From Streptomyces aidingensis (lineage in GTDB: Bacteria > Actinomycetota > Actinomycetes > Streptomycetales > Streptomycetaceae), in NCBI RefSeq assembly GCF_900112355.1, contig NZ_FOLM01000005.1, positions 248,001 through 312,000 of the forward strand: 64,000 nucleotides of DNA, written 5' to 3'. Positions 30,512-40,712 of this stretch are shown piece by piece. Under the pieces are notes generated by a model, which searched no databases, had not been told where the DNA came from, and was given only the letters and a program-made list of their open reading frames with translations. Every line of letters starts with the position of its first letter. Position 1 is the stretch's first letter. The translations under genes and the position numbers were made by a program.

Positions 30512-30531
30512 CAGTAAGCGAAGCCTTACCG
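30512..30531 (-). promoter_or_regulatory. Probable weak iron box upstream of bfr
   Basis: A perfect GTAAG-N6-CTTAC dyad (30514-30529) lies about 77 bases upstream of the bfr ATG, in the gap shared with the molybdopterin oxidoreductase gene. It shares the GTAAG/CTTAC arms of the bfd iron box, but with a wider spacer. Iron control of bfr is plausible, not certain. Confidence 0.45.
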
Positions 30532-30612
30532 AAATGCCCTGTTCGGCGTGGGGGAAGGAGCGCCGGGGGGTGGCGGTGCGGGGCGCCGTACCGGGTCTGT
30601 CACCATGGACGC

Positions 30613-31260
30613 ATGGGTCAGCCGGAACAGCACACGGGGGAGAATGTACGGAACGTACGGTCTTCCCGGGACCGGCTCCCGCCCGGCCAGCGCCTGCAGC
30701 GCGGCTGGCCGGTGACCCACTACGGGCCGGTGCCGCGATACCGCGCGGAACGCTGGGAGTTCCGGATTTTCGGTGCCACCGCGGACGGCGAGAAACATTG
30801 CTGGACGCATGAGGAGTTCTCCCGGCTGCCCTATCAGACGGTCGTCGCCGATCTGCACTGCGTCACCAAGTTCTCCATGCTGGATGTGGAGTGGGGCGGG
30901 GTGCCGGCGAGCACTCTGCTGCGGATGGTGCCGCCCGCGGAGAATGTCACCCATGTGATGGTGTGGGCCGAGTACGGCTACAGCGCCAATCTCCGGCTCG
31001 CCGACTTCGCCGACGAGAAGACCATCTTTGCCACGCACCGTTCGGGCGAGCTGCTGACCGCGGAGCACGGTTTTCCGGTGCGGCTGGTCGTGCCGCATCT
31101 CTATGCCTGGAAAGGCCCCAAATGGGTGCGCGGTGTGGAATACATGACCGCCGACCGACGGGGTTTCTGGGAGGAGCGCGGCTATCACAATCTCGGTGAG
31201 GCGGGCCGCGAGCAGCGCTATTCCTATCAGGAGGAACCGGGGGAGGGCCCGGAGCTGTGA
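30613..31260 (+). CDS. Sulfite-oxidase-family molybdopterin-dependent oxidoreductase
   Basis: A 215-residue soluble protein consisting of the oxidoreductase molybdopterin-binding domain (SUOX/YedY fold). Cys83 (LHCVTKFS) is the expected molybdenum ligand; VEWGGVPASTLL, YGYSANLRLADF, GFPVRLVVPHLYAWKGPKWV and FWEERGYHN match the conserved blocks. There is no TAT signal and no cytochrome or dimerisation domain, so it is a minimal cytoplasmic form, shorter than sulfite oxidase. The substrate is unknown. Its last 34 bases overlap the convergent endonuclease IV gene. Confidence 0.85.
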   Translation: MGQPEQHTGENVRNVRSSRDRLPPGQRLQRGWPVTHYGPVPRYRAERWEFRIFGATADGEKHCWTHEEFSRLPYQTVVADLHCVTKFSMLDVEWGGVPASTLLRMVPPAENVTHVMVWAEYGYSANLRLADFADEKTIFATHRSGELLTAEHGFPVRLVVPHLYAWKGPKWVRGVEYMTADRRGFWEERGYHNLGEAGREQRYSYQEEPGEGPEL

Positions 31261-32171
31261 GCCGCCCGGCCCTCGGTGCCGGCGCCGGCGAGGTCCGGCC
31301 CGGGGGCGTCGCGCAGCTCCTTGAGCCGGGCAACATCGCCGGCGTGGCCCTCCGGGCCGCCCGGCGTCTCGGTGACCAGCGGCACCCCGGCGGCGGCCGG
31401 ATGGCGCAGCAGCGCCCCGAAGGCCGCCGCCCCGATGTGCCCGGCGCCGATGTTGGCGTGCCGGTCCTTGCGGGCGCCGCAGACGTCCTTGGAGTCATTG
31501 GCGTGGATCAGCCGCAGCCGCCCCGGGCCCGCGGCGGCCGTCAGCTCGTCCAGCAGGGCGGCCACCCCGTCCGGGGCGGCCAGGTCGTGCCCGGCGGCAA
31601 AGGCGTGGCAGGTGTCCAGGCAGATCCCCGCCCGGGGGTGGTGGTCCAGCGCGGCCAGATACGGGCCCAGCCCGTCCATGGCGGAGCAGAGCGAGGCGCC
31701 CTGCCCGGCGGTGGGCTCCAGCAGCAGCCAGGGGTCGTCGTCCTCGGTCAGCCCGTCCAGCAGGGGCAGCAGCTTCTCGCGCATCCGGGCCAGCGCCGTG
31801 GCGCGCTCCCGGCCGCCGGTGGCCGAGCCGGTGTGCACCACCACGCCGCGGGCGCCGATGGCCCGGCCGCGCCGCAGCGAGTGACGCAGCGAGGCCACGG
31901 ACAGCTCCGCGGTCGCGGGGTTGTGCGAGCCGAAATTGATCAGATAGGGGGCGTGCACATAGACCGGCAGGCCCTCGGCGGCGCAGCCCGCCCGGAACTG
32001 CTCGTCCTGGGCCGGGTTCCCGGCCGGGGTGGCCCAGCCGCGTGGGTTGGCGACGAAGACCTGCACCGCCTCGGCGCCGATCCGGCGGGCGTAGGCCAGG
32101 CCGGTGCGGGCCAGCCCGCCGGCCACCGGGACATGGGCGCCGATCGGGCTGCGGCTGGGGGGCGGGGGCAC
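31227..32171 (-). CDS. nfo: Endonuclease IV (deoxyribonuclease IV)
   Basis: A 314-residue TIM-barrel AP endonuclease that cleaves 5' of abasic sites in base-excision repair. It starts GAHVPVAGGL and has the zinc-ligand blocks VYVHAPYLINFGS, GVVVHTGSA, LLLEPTAGQG, GICLDTCHAFAAGHD, LIHANDSKD, DRHANIGAGHIG and LVTETPGG, all typical of the family, with the trinuclear zinc site intact. The GTG start gives a short proline-rich leader. The C-terminal end extends into the convergent oxidoreductase gene by 34 bp. Confidence 0.92.
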   Translation of the reverse strand: MPPPPSRSPIGAHVPVAGGLARTGLAYARRIGAEAVQVFVANPRGWATPAGNPAQDEQFRAGCAAEGLPVYVHAPYLINFGSHNPATAELSVASLRHSLRRGRAIGARGVVVHTGSATGGRERATALARMREKLLPLLDGLTEDDDPWLLLEPTAGQGASLCSAMDGLGPYLAALDHHPRAGICLDTCHAFAAGHDLAAPDGVAALLDELTAAAGPGRLRLIHANDSKDVCGARKDRHANIGAGHIGAAAFGALLRHPAAAGVPLVTETPGGPEGHAGDVARLKELRDAPGPDLAGAGTEGRAAHSSGPSPGSS

Positions 32172-32204
32172 CGGCCCAGTATCCCAGGGCGGCCGGACGC
32201 GGCG

Positions 32205-32251
32205 GAGCCCGTCCGGCCCCGGCCGCTTGCGCGGCGGGGCCGGACGGGCTC
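32205..32251 (-). terminator. 17-bp perfect stem-loop terminator after the SLT gene
   Basis: Arms 32205-32221 and 32235-32251 pair over 17 bases with a 13-base loop. It lies about 50 bases past the stop of the minus-strand SLT-domain gene and just before the endonuclease IV start, so it should end SLT transcription. Confidence 0.8.
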
Positions 32252-32302
32252 GCCCGGGGTGCTGCCGGGGCGGCGGGCCGGCTTCCCGGCGGCCGGCCGG
32301 CG

Positions 32303-33067
32303 TCAGTAGGCGCCGAACACGTTGTCGATGGAACCGTAGCGGTCCCAGGCGTAGTTGGCCGCGGCGACGATATTGGCCACCGGGTCGTAGATGTCGTACG
32401 GGGTGCCCGGGACGTGGTAGGCGTCGAAGGTCGGCTGGATCACCTGGAGCAGGCCGATCGACGGGGTGCCGTTGATGGCGTTGATGTCCCAGTTGTTGAT
32501 CGCGTTGGGATTGCCGCTGGACTCCCGCATGATGTTGCGGTGCAGGCCGTCGTAGCTGCCCGGGATGCCGTTGGCGGCCATGATGTCCAGGGCCTCGTTG
32601 ATCCAGCCGTCCAGGTTGTCCGCGTACGCGGCGGTGGTCGTGGCGGCCTGCACCACCTGGGTCCGCTCACCGGACCGGCCGGCCTCCTGCTGCTCCGCCG
32701 CGCGCTGCTCCGCCGCGCGCTGCTCCGCCTCGGCCTGGGCCTCGGCTTCGTGCTTCTTCTCGGCCGCGGCCTCGAACTCGGCGGCCTTGCGGGCCACCAG
32801 CATGCCGTGCTCCTGCTCGGCGTCGCCGTGCAGCGGGATCTCCCACCGGCTGCCCGGGTCCTGCTGCTGCCCGGCGGCCCCGCCGGTGCCGGTATCCCAG
32901 GCCGCGGTGTCCGCAGCGAGGGAACGCACCTCGCGACCGTCCGCCGAGGCCGGCGCGGGAACCGCGGTGAACGCCAGGGCCGCCACGCCTGCGGTCAGCA
33001 GGGAGCCGGCGGTGACCTTCTGCGCCACGGGTATCCGACGCAGGCTGGGAAGACGATAACTGGGCAT
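32303..33067 (-). CDS. Secreted SLT-type lytic transglycosylase-like protein
   Basis: A 254-residue exported protein. The N-terminus (MPSYRLPSLRRIPVAQKVTAG) leads into a hydrophobic core and ASA cleavage site near residue 42. Residues about 85-135 form an Ala/Glu/Lys/Arg-rich helix with EQRAAEQRAAEQ repeats. The C-terminal about 90 residues are a transglycosylase SLT domain with the catalytic Glu in MRESSGNPNAINNWD, then GLLQVIQPTFDAY and ANYAWDRYG. It should cleave glycan strands or bind peptidoglycan outside the cell. The ATG is placed 5 bases after GAGAGG; a GTG two codons earlier is possible. Confidence 0.9.
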   Translation of the reverse strand: MPSYRLPSLRRIPVAQKVTAGSLLTAGVAALAFTAVPAPASADGREVRSLAADTAAWDTGTGGAAGQQQDPGSRWEIPLHGDAEQEHGMLVARKAAEFEAAAEKKHEAEAQAEAEQRAAEQRAAEQQEAGRSGERTQVVQAATTTAAYADNLDGWINEALDIMAANGIPGSYDGLHRNIMRESSGNPNAINNWDINAINGTPSIGLLQVIQPTFDAYHVPGTPYDIYDPVANIVAAANYAWDRYGSIDNVFGAY

Positions 33068-33390
33068 GTACACCTCTCGCTGTTCGCTGCCGTGGATTTC
33101 ACGGCGATGCGCGAAGGCTTTGGTAACAGCCCGGGGAAAAGGCAGGCAAAGAGCCTTCTTACTAAGCGGGATAGTGCACCGAGGGCGGCCGGAAAGGCGG
33201 CTTAGTTCCGAGGAAAGAGATGTGCAGGAGCGATCTGCGGAAAGCCTGGCAATTCACGGGCAACTAGGCCCGGTCGTAGTGGACCTAAGTCCTATGAGCG
33301 GCCTCACAGAAAAACCGCCTCGCGACCCCCGTCATACCCGGTGACGGGCGCCCGCGGAAACCGTTCCGGCGCGACGGGCATACGCCCGCG
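33068..33390 (-). promoter_or_regulatory. Long upstream region of the SLT gene
   Basis: The 323-bp region between the PASTA kinase stop and the SLT gene is less GC-rich than its surroundings and contains several TTAG/CTAA motifs and a GGAC-N4-GTCC dyad. Genes for such hydrolases in Streptomyces often carry a c-di-AMP (ydaO) riboswitch, but I could not find its conserved core here. A SigB-like GGGTAT at 33334-33339 (minus strand) is a weak promoter candidate. Confidence 0.3.
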
Positions 33391-35406
33391 TCAGCGGACG
33401 AAGATGGTGATGGTGGAGCCCTTGGGTGCGGAGTCCGGCTCCCGCACCGACTGGTTGAAGACCGTGCCGGTGAAGAAGAAGCGCTGGACGCTCACCTCGA
33501 AGCCCGCGTCCTCCAGGACCCGGACGGCGTCGTCCTCGCCCAGCCCTCGCACATCCGGCACCACCACCATCTCCGGCCCCTTGGAGATGGCCAGGGTGAC
33601 CGTCTCGCCCTCGCCGGCCCTGCTGTCGCCGGCCGGGTCCTGCTCCGCGACCGCGCCCGCCGGGAACTCGGAGAACACCCGCCCGGCCGCCACCTCGACC
33701 TCGAAACCGGCCTCCCGCAGCCGCTGCTGCGCGGTGCCCTCGGGCAGGCCCAGCACATCCGGCACCTCCACCTCGGCGCCCCGGCTGACCACCAGATCGA
33801 CCGGGGTGTCCGGCCGCAGCTCGGTGCCGATGGCCGGGTCGGTGGCGATCACCGCGCCCCGCGCGATGGCCGGGTGGAACCGGCCCTCCTCCTCGCCCGG
33901 GGTGAGTCCCGCCTCGGTCAGCAGCCGCTTGGCCTCGCCCAGCGGGACCCCCGCCAGATCCGGGACCTGCACCACCTCCGGCCCCCGGGACACCACGACG
34001 GTGATCACCGCATTGCGCCGCACGCGCTCGCCGCGCTCCGGATCCGTCTCGATGACCCGGCCCTTCTCGACCGTGCCGGAGAAGGCGTACTCCACCTCCA
34101 CCCCCAGCCCGGCCCGCTCCAGGGTCCGGCGGGCCTCCTTCTCGGTCAGCGCCAGTACGCCGGGGGTCCGGAGGAACTGGCCGGAGTTGATGTACCAGAC
34201 ACCGGCCCCCGCACCGAGGGCCACCAGCACCAGGCCCAGCAGGGAGAACAGCGCCCGCCGGGACGGCCCGCCGCGCCGCGCGGGCGGCTCCCCGGCGGGC
34301 GGCTCCCCGGCCGCGCCCGGCACGGCCCCGGGCGGCGGGGGCCCGGGAATCCCGCCCGGCTCCACCTCGATCACGGCCGTCCGCTCCATGGGCGCCTCGG
34401 CCGGCGGCACGGCCACGGCGGGCAGCGGCACCACGCTGGTGACATCGTCCGGCCCGGACCCCGGCCCCGAGCCCGAGCCGGACCCGGTGAAGCCCGTGGC
34501 ATCCGCCGGGGCGGCGGGGCCGGGCCGGACCAGTGCCTGGTACGGGAAGGCGTCGAGCTGGGCGTCGGTCAGCCGGGAGCGCGCCGCGCGGACCATCGAC
34601 AGAAACACCGCGGCATCGGCCGGGCGGAGCTGCGGATCGCGGGCGGCGGCCCGTGCCACCAGGCCGTCCAGCTCGGCGGGCAGCCCGGAGACCAGGGCCG
34701 AGGGCAGCGGCATCTCCGACTGCACATGGGCCAGCAGCACCTGCGCCGGGGTCTCGCCCCGGTGCGGCTTGGTGCCGGTGAGCATCTCGTAGAGCATGAC
34801 CCCGCAGGCGTACACATCGGTGAAGGGGCCGAGGGGGCCGCTCTGGATCTGCTCCGGCGCCAGATAGGAGACGGTGCCCAGCAGGCTGCCGGTGGTGGCC
34901 GAGGTCTGGCCGTCCACCCCGCGCACCAGGCCGAAGTCGGCGATCTTCACCCGGCCGTCGTCCCCGATCAGCACGTTCTCCGGCTTGACGTCCCGGTGCA
35001 CCAGGCCGCCGCGGTGCGCGGCGCCCAGCCCGGCCAGCACCGGCTCCAGGATGTCCAGCACCGCGCGGGGCTGCAGCGCGCCGCTCTCCCGCAGCACGTC
35101 CCGCAGGGTGCAGCCGGCCACATACTCCATGGCCAGATAGACATAGCCGCCGTCCGTGCCCTGATCGGTGACGCCGACGATATTGGGGTGGTCCAGCCCG
35201 GCGGCGGACTTGGCCTCCCGGATGAACCGTTCCACAAAGGCGGCGTCGGTGGCCAGGGCGGGGTGCATGACCTTCAGGGCGAGCACGCGGTCCAGCCGCA
35301 TGTCCAGCGCGCGGTAGACGGTGGCCATGCCGCCCACGGCGACGCGCGCGTCGACGCGGTAACGGCCGTCGAGCACACAGCCGATGAGCGGGTCCTGAAG
35401 GGTCAT
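33391..35406 (-). CDS. Transmembrane Ser/Thr protein kinase with four PASTA domains
   Basis: A 671-residue PknB-like kinase. The cytoplasmic kinase domain (about 10-275) has VAVGGMATVYRA, LALKVMH (catalytic Lys), [18 protein letters not shown] and SYLAPEQ. A disordered Pro/Ala-rich juxtamembrane segment precedes one TM helix (about 382-404, FSLLGLVLVALGAGAGVWYI). The extracellular part holds four PASTA repeats (VPDLAGVPLGEAKRLL, VPDVLGLPEGTAQQRL, VPDVRGLGEDDAVRVL and a first diverged one), which sense muropeptides or lipid II. The family controls growth and septation. Start choice: ATG 35406, with a GTG two codons earlier possible. Confidence 0.93.
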   Translation of the reverse strand: MTLQDPLIGCVLDGRYRVDARVAVGGMATVYRALDMRLDRVLALKVMHPALATDAAFVERFIREAKSAAGLDHPNIVGVTDQGTDGGYVYLAMEYVAGCTLRDVLRESGALQPRAVLDILEPVLAGLGAAHRGGLVHRDVKPENVLIGDDGRVKIADFGLVRGVDGQTSATTGSLLGTVSYLAPEQIQSGPLGPFTDVYACGVMLYEMLTGTKPHRGETPAQVLLAHVQSEMPLPSALVSGLPAELDGLVARAAARDPQLRPADAAVFLSMVRAARSRLTDAQLDAFPYQALVRPGPAAPADATGFTGSGSGSGPGSGPDDVTSVVPLPAVAVPPAEAPMERTAVIEVEPGGIPGPPPPGAVPGAAGEPPAGEPPARRGGPSRRALFSLLGLVLVALGAGAGVWYINSGQFLRTPGVLALTEKEARRTLERAGLGVEVEYAFSGTVEKGRVIETDPERGERVRRNAVITVVVSRGPEVVQVPDLAGVPLGEAKRLLTEAGLTPGEEEGRFHPAIARGAVIATDPAIGTELRPDTPVDLVVSRGAEVEVPDVLGLPEGTAQQRLREAGFEVEVAAGRVFSEFPAGAVAEQDPAGDSRAGEGETVTLAISKGPEMVVVPDVRGLGEDDAVRVLEDAGFEVSVQRFFFTGTVFNQSVREPDSAPKGSTITIFVR

Positions 35407-35540
35407 GTCCACAGGCGAAGTCTACGAGCCGCGACGGACAGGACCGCCCGAACGGCCCACCCCGCACCGGGACCGCAGCGGAACGGTGACGAACGGCCGG
35501 GCACCGGCACCCCGGGGGGAGGGGCGGGCCCCGGGCCGGC

Positions 35541-36743
35541 TCAGGCGTCCAGGCCGGGCCCGGCGGGCGTGGCCCCGGTGGCCAGCTCCAGGGCCTCCCG
35601 CAGCGCGATCTCCTCCTGGTGCCCGAAGGCCGCGTAGCCGGAGTCGTAGTGCTGCTGGAAGACGTCCCAGCCGGTGGCCGCGGCGGCCTGCTCCCAGTGC
35701 TCGGCGCCGGACCGGCGGGCCTCGGCCAGGGTGGCCGCCAGCGCGGCCACGCCCTCGGTCTCCCAGGGCGCCTCCTCCAGCCGGTCGGACTGCTGCCGGG
35801 ACAGCCGGGTCATCTCGTCCGCCCAGCCGGTGAAGTCCTCCAGCTCGGCCTCCTGCGGCGGCTCCGATATCAGCGCGGCGGTCAGCGGTCCGCTCAGCTC
35901 CAGAAAGCGCAGCTGCTCGGGGGTGAAGCCGGACGCGTCAGCGCGCAGGGAGTGCTCCAGCGGCCCGTCCCCGGAATGCAGGAAACAGAGGAAGCGGCGG
36001 TCGCCGAAGTCCTCCCAGGAGTCCCGCCGCGGGTAGTAGTAGGAGGGCCACAGACCGTCGGAGAGTTCCCACACGTCCAGCACATAGGGCTGGAGCCGGG
36101 CGGCGCACTCCCGGGCCGCCTCCAGTTCCAGCAGCTCCGCGCCCGGGTAGTCCCCGGAGTAGCCGGAACGCGCCTCGCCGTACGCCTCGGCGTTGTGCGG
36201 CTGGTCGCAGGGGATGACCTCCACCGCGTACTCGGTGCCGCCCGGCTCGGCGGAGGTGTTGAAGCAGTCGCCGGCCCGGAGCTCGTCCACCCCCTGCTCG
36301 TCGCTGAGGATCGCCGCGGTGATGCCCAGGCCGATCAGGAGCAGCATGGCGGACGAGACCGCCACCCCGGCGACCGCCATGCCCTTGCCGCGCTGGCCGT
36401 GCCGGCGGATCTGCACCAGCGCCACAATGCCCAGGATCAGCGAGACCGGGGCCAGACAGGTGGGCAGGGTGGCCAGCGAGGCGACGGCCAGCCCGTTCAT
36501 GGGCGGACGCGGGGGCGGCGGCACGGCCCACGACGGACCATGGCCCTGCGGATAGCCGGGCAGGGCGCCGTACGGGGCCGGCCCGCCGGGGCCGGGCACC
36601 GTGCCCGGGCCCGGCGGGAAGGCGCCGCCGGGCGGTGGCGGGGGGTACGGCGCGGGGCCCGGGGCGGCCCCCGGCTGCGTCGCTCCGGGGTGCTGCTGCC
36701 AGGGGCCGGGCTCCGGGGTTCCGGAAGGGGGTGGTGTGGTCAC
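35541..36743 (-). CDS. DUF4190/Septum_form membrane protein 1
   Basis: A 400-residue protein. The N-terminus (about 1-80) is Pro/Gly-rich and disordered; residues about 80-150 contain two TM helices of the DUF4190 type (LAVASLATLPTCLAPVSLILGIVALVQIRRHGQRGKGMAVAGVAVSS). The exported part matches the Septum_form family: LRAGDCFNTS, the VEVIPCDQPHNAEAYG motif, an ECAARLQPYV motif and the FLCFLHS segment, with conserved cysteines likely to pair. Function unknown; a link to septation is implied by the family name only. GTG start with GAGGA upstream. The next gene is its paralogue. Confidence 0.82.
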   Translation of the reverse strand: MTTPPPSGTPEPGPWQQHPGATQPGAAPGPAPYPPPPPGGAFPPGPGTVPGPGGPAPYGALPGYPQGHGPSWAVPPPPRPPMNGLAVASLATLPTCLAPVSLILGIVALVQIRRHGQRGKGMAVAGVAVSSAMLLLIGLGITAAILSDEQGVDELRAGDCFNTSAEPGGTEYAVEVIPCDQPHNAEAYGEARSGYSGDYPGAELLELEAARECAARLQPYVLDVWELSDGLWPSYYYPRRDSWEDFGDRRFLCFLHSGDGPLEHSLRADASGFTPEQLRFLELSGPLTAALISEPPQEAELEDFTGWADEMTRLSRQQSDRLEEAPWETEGVAALAATLAEARRSGAEHWEQAAAATGWDVFQQHYDSGYAAFGHQEEIALREALELATGATPAGPGLDA

Positions 36744-36834
36744 GCTGTCCTCACGCTGCTCGCGGCTCACGACTGGGCGGTGGCCGGATCGTATACCAGT
36801 ACGAGTCGGGCGCCGCCGGCCGCCGGAACCGCCG

Positions 36835-38061
36835 TCACTCGCCGGTGGCCAGCGCCAGTGCCTCGCGGACCGCGTACTCCTCCTCGTAGCCGTACGCCGC
36901 CGCGCCCTCGTCGTAGTACCGCCGGTATGCGTCCTCGCCCGCGGCGGCGGCCGCCCGCCACTGCCGCACGGATTCTTCCCGGACGTCGGCCAGGGCCGTG
37001 ATCAGGTCCTCGGTCCCGGCGCTCCAGCTCTCCGCCCGCAGCGCCGCCGCGTACCGCTCCATCTCCTCGGCCATCCGCCCGGCCCACTCCTGGTGCAGGG
37101 TGTGGTCCTGCGCCAGCGGCTCGGACAGCCAGGCGGCCTCCACCGGTGCGGTCAGCTCCAGGAAGCGGAGCTGCTCGGCGTCGTAGCCGGCCGAGTCGCC
37201 GCGTGCCGAACCGGTGAGGTCGCCGCCGCCGGTGCGGGCGAAGAAGCACAGCACCTCACGGTCGCCGAGCCGCCAGCCGGACTCGATGGGGTGGAAGAAG
37301 TACATGTCCAGCGACTGCGCCCAGGTGTCGATCACATAGGGCTGGATCAGCGCCGCGCACTCGCTGCTCGCGATCTCGGCGACCACCTCGTCGCCGGGGA
37401 AGGCGGAGTGGCCCTCGATCTCCAGGCTGCCGAAGACCTCGGACTCGTGCGGGCCGTCGCAGGAGACCAGGGTGACCTCGGCCTGCTCGGCGCCCTCCTC
37501 GGCGTAGTCCTCCAGCCTCCCCGACGCGAAGCAGTCGCCGACGGCCAGCTCGAAGACCCGGACGGTCTCGCCCCCGGAAGGATCCCGGCCGTCCCGGCCG
37601 TCGTCGCTGTTCCGGTCGCCCGAGCTCTCGGCGGGGCGGTCGTCCTCCGCGGCGTACAGGGCCACCGGGACGGCCACCGACACCACCACGAGCTGCAGCG
37701 AGGCCAGTACCACCCCCGTCACCGCCAGGCCCTTGCCGCGGCCGGGGCGGCTGTTGAGCTGCACCAGCGCGACGATGCCCAGGACCAGTGCCACGGGGAA
37801 CAGCAGGAGTACGGAGGCCACCAGGGAGCCCACGGCCGGGCCGTTGGTCCTGCCGGCCTCCGGCGGCATCCCCCAGGGCCCGCCGGGCGGCCCGGGAGGA
37901 TACGGCGCACCGGGGGGTCCGTCCTGCCCGGGTCCGTAGCCGGGTCCGTGTCCGTAGCCGTGGCCGGCCGGGCCGGGCGCGCCGTACGGACCGGGCTGCC
38001 CCGGCCGCTGCGGCGGCCACGGCGGTTGCGACCCGGGCGGCTGCGACGGCGGGGTGGTCAC
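36835..38061 (-). CDS. DUF4190/Septum_form membrane protein 2, paralogue
   Basis: A 408-residue paralogue of the preceding gene, with the same start (VTTPP), a Pro/Gly/Tyr-rich N-terminus, two TM helices (LVASVLLLFPVALVLGIVALVQLNSRPGRGKGLAVTGVVLAS) and Septum_form domain (FELAVGDCFASG, VTLVSCDGPHESEVFGSLE, ECAALIQPYV, LCFFART). The extracellular parts differ markedly in charge and length, so the two probably diverged long ago. The GTG has GAGAAGGAG just upstream. The pair is in one direction with 91 bp between them. Confidence 0.82.
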   Translation of the reverse strand: MTTPPSQPPGSQPPWPPQRPGQPGPYGAPGPAGHGYGHGPGYGPGQDGPPGAPYPPGPPGGPWGMPPEAGRTNGPAVGSLVASVLLLFPVALVLGIVALVQLNSRPGRGKGLAVTGVVLASLQLVVVSVAVPVALYAAEDDRPAESSGDRNSDDGRDGRDPSGGETVRVFELAVGDCFASGRLEDYAEEGAEQAEVTLVSCDGPHESEVFGSLEIEGHSAFPGDEVVAEIASSECAALIQPYVIDTWAQSLDMYFFHPIESGWRLGDREVLCFFARTGGGDLTGSARGDSAGYDAEQLRFLELTAPVEAAWLSEPLAQDHTLHQEWAGRMAEEMERYAAALRAESWSAGTEDLITALADVREESVRQWRAAAAAGEDAYRRYYDEGAAAYGYEEEYAVREALALATGE

Positions 38062-38197
38062 GGTCCTTCTCCTTCTCTCGCGCCCCGGCGGCGCGGTCCG
38101 GCCGGGACCGGTCCCCGGTGGGACGAGAGGAAAATACCACACGCCGCAAACCGGTGATCTTGCTCAAACCGCAGGTCCGGGGCGGTCCCCGGCGGCT

Positions 38198-40493
<2,296 letters not shown>

Positions 40494-40498
40494 TCCTT

Positions 40499-40590
40499 CT
40501 CCCTTCGCCGGCATGACCCGGATCAGGTTCCTACGGTCGGAGGCCGCGTCAGCCTCCCTCTCAGCCCGGTGCGTCCGGGCTCCCGTGAGT
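40499..40590 (-). promoter_or_regulatory. TPP riboswitch (THI element)
   Basis: The minus strand shows the two conserved parts of the thiamine pyrophosphate aptamer: the CGGGCTGAGAGG block near 40556-40567, and the ACCTGATCCGGGTCATGCCGG block near 40508-40528, ending just before the ribosome site of thiO. Binding of TPP should hide the start of thiO and switch off thiO-thiS-thiG. Confidence 0.95.
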
Positions 40591-40712
40591 GCGGTCGCCG
40601 TCGCCGCGACGGACGCGGTGACCGACCGCCAGCGTAGTACGGTCCGCGCCGCGCCGTTAAGCCGGACCGCCGGGCCGGAGGCGCCGGAGACCCACCCCCT
40701 AGGCTTGCGCCT

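Noticed and set aside
33068..33390. A c-di-AMP (ydaO) riboswitch before the SLT gene
   Set aside because: The conserved core motifs could not be found on either strand.
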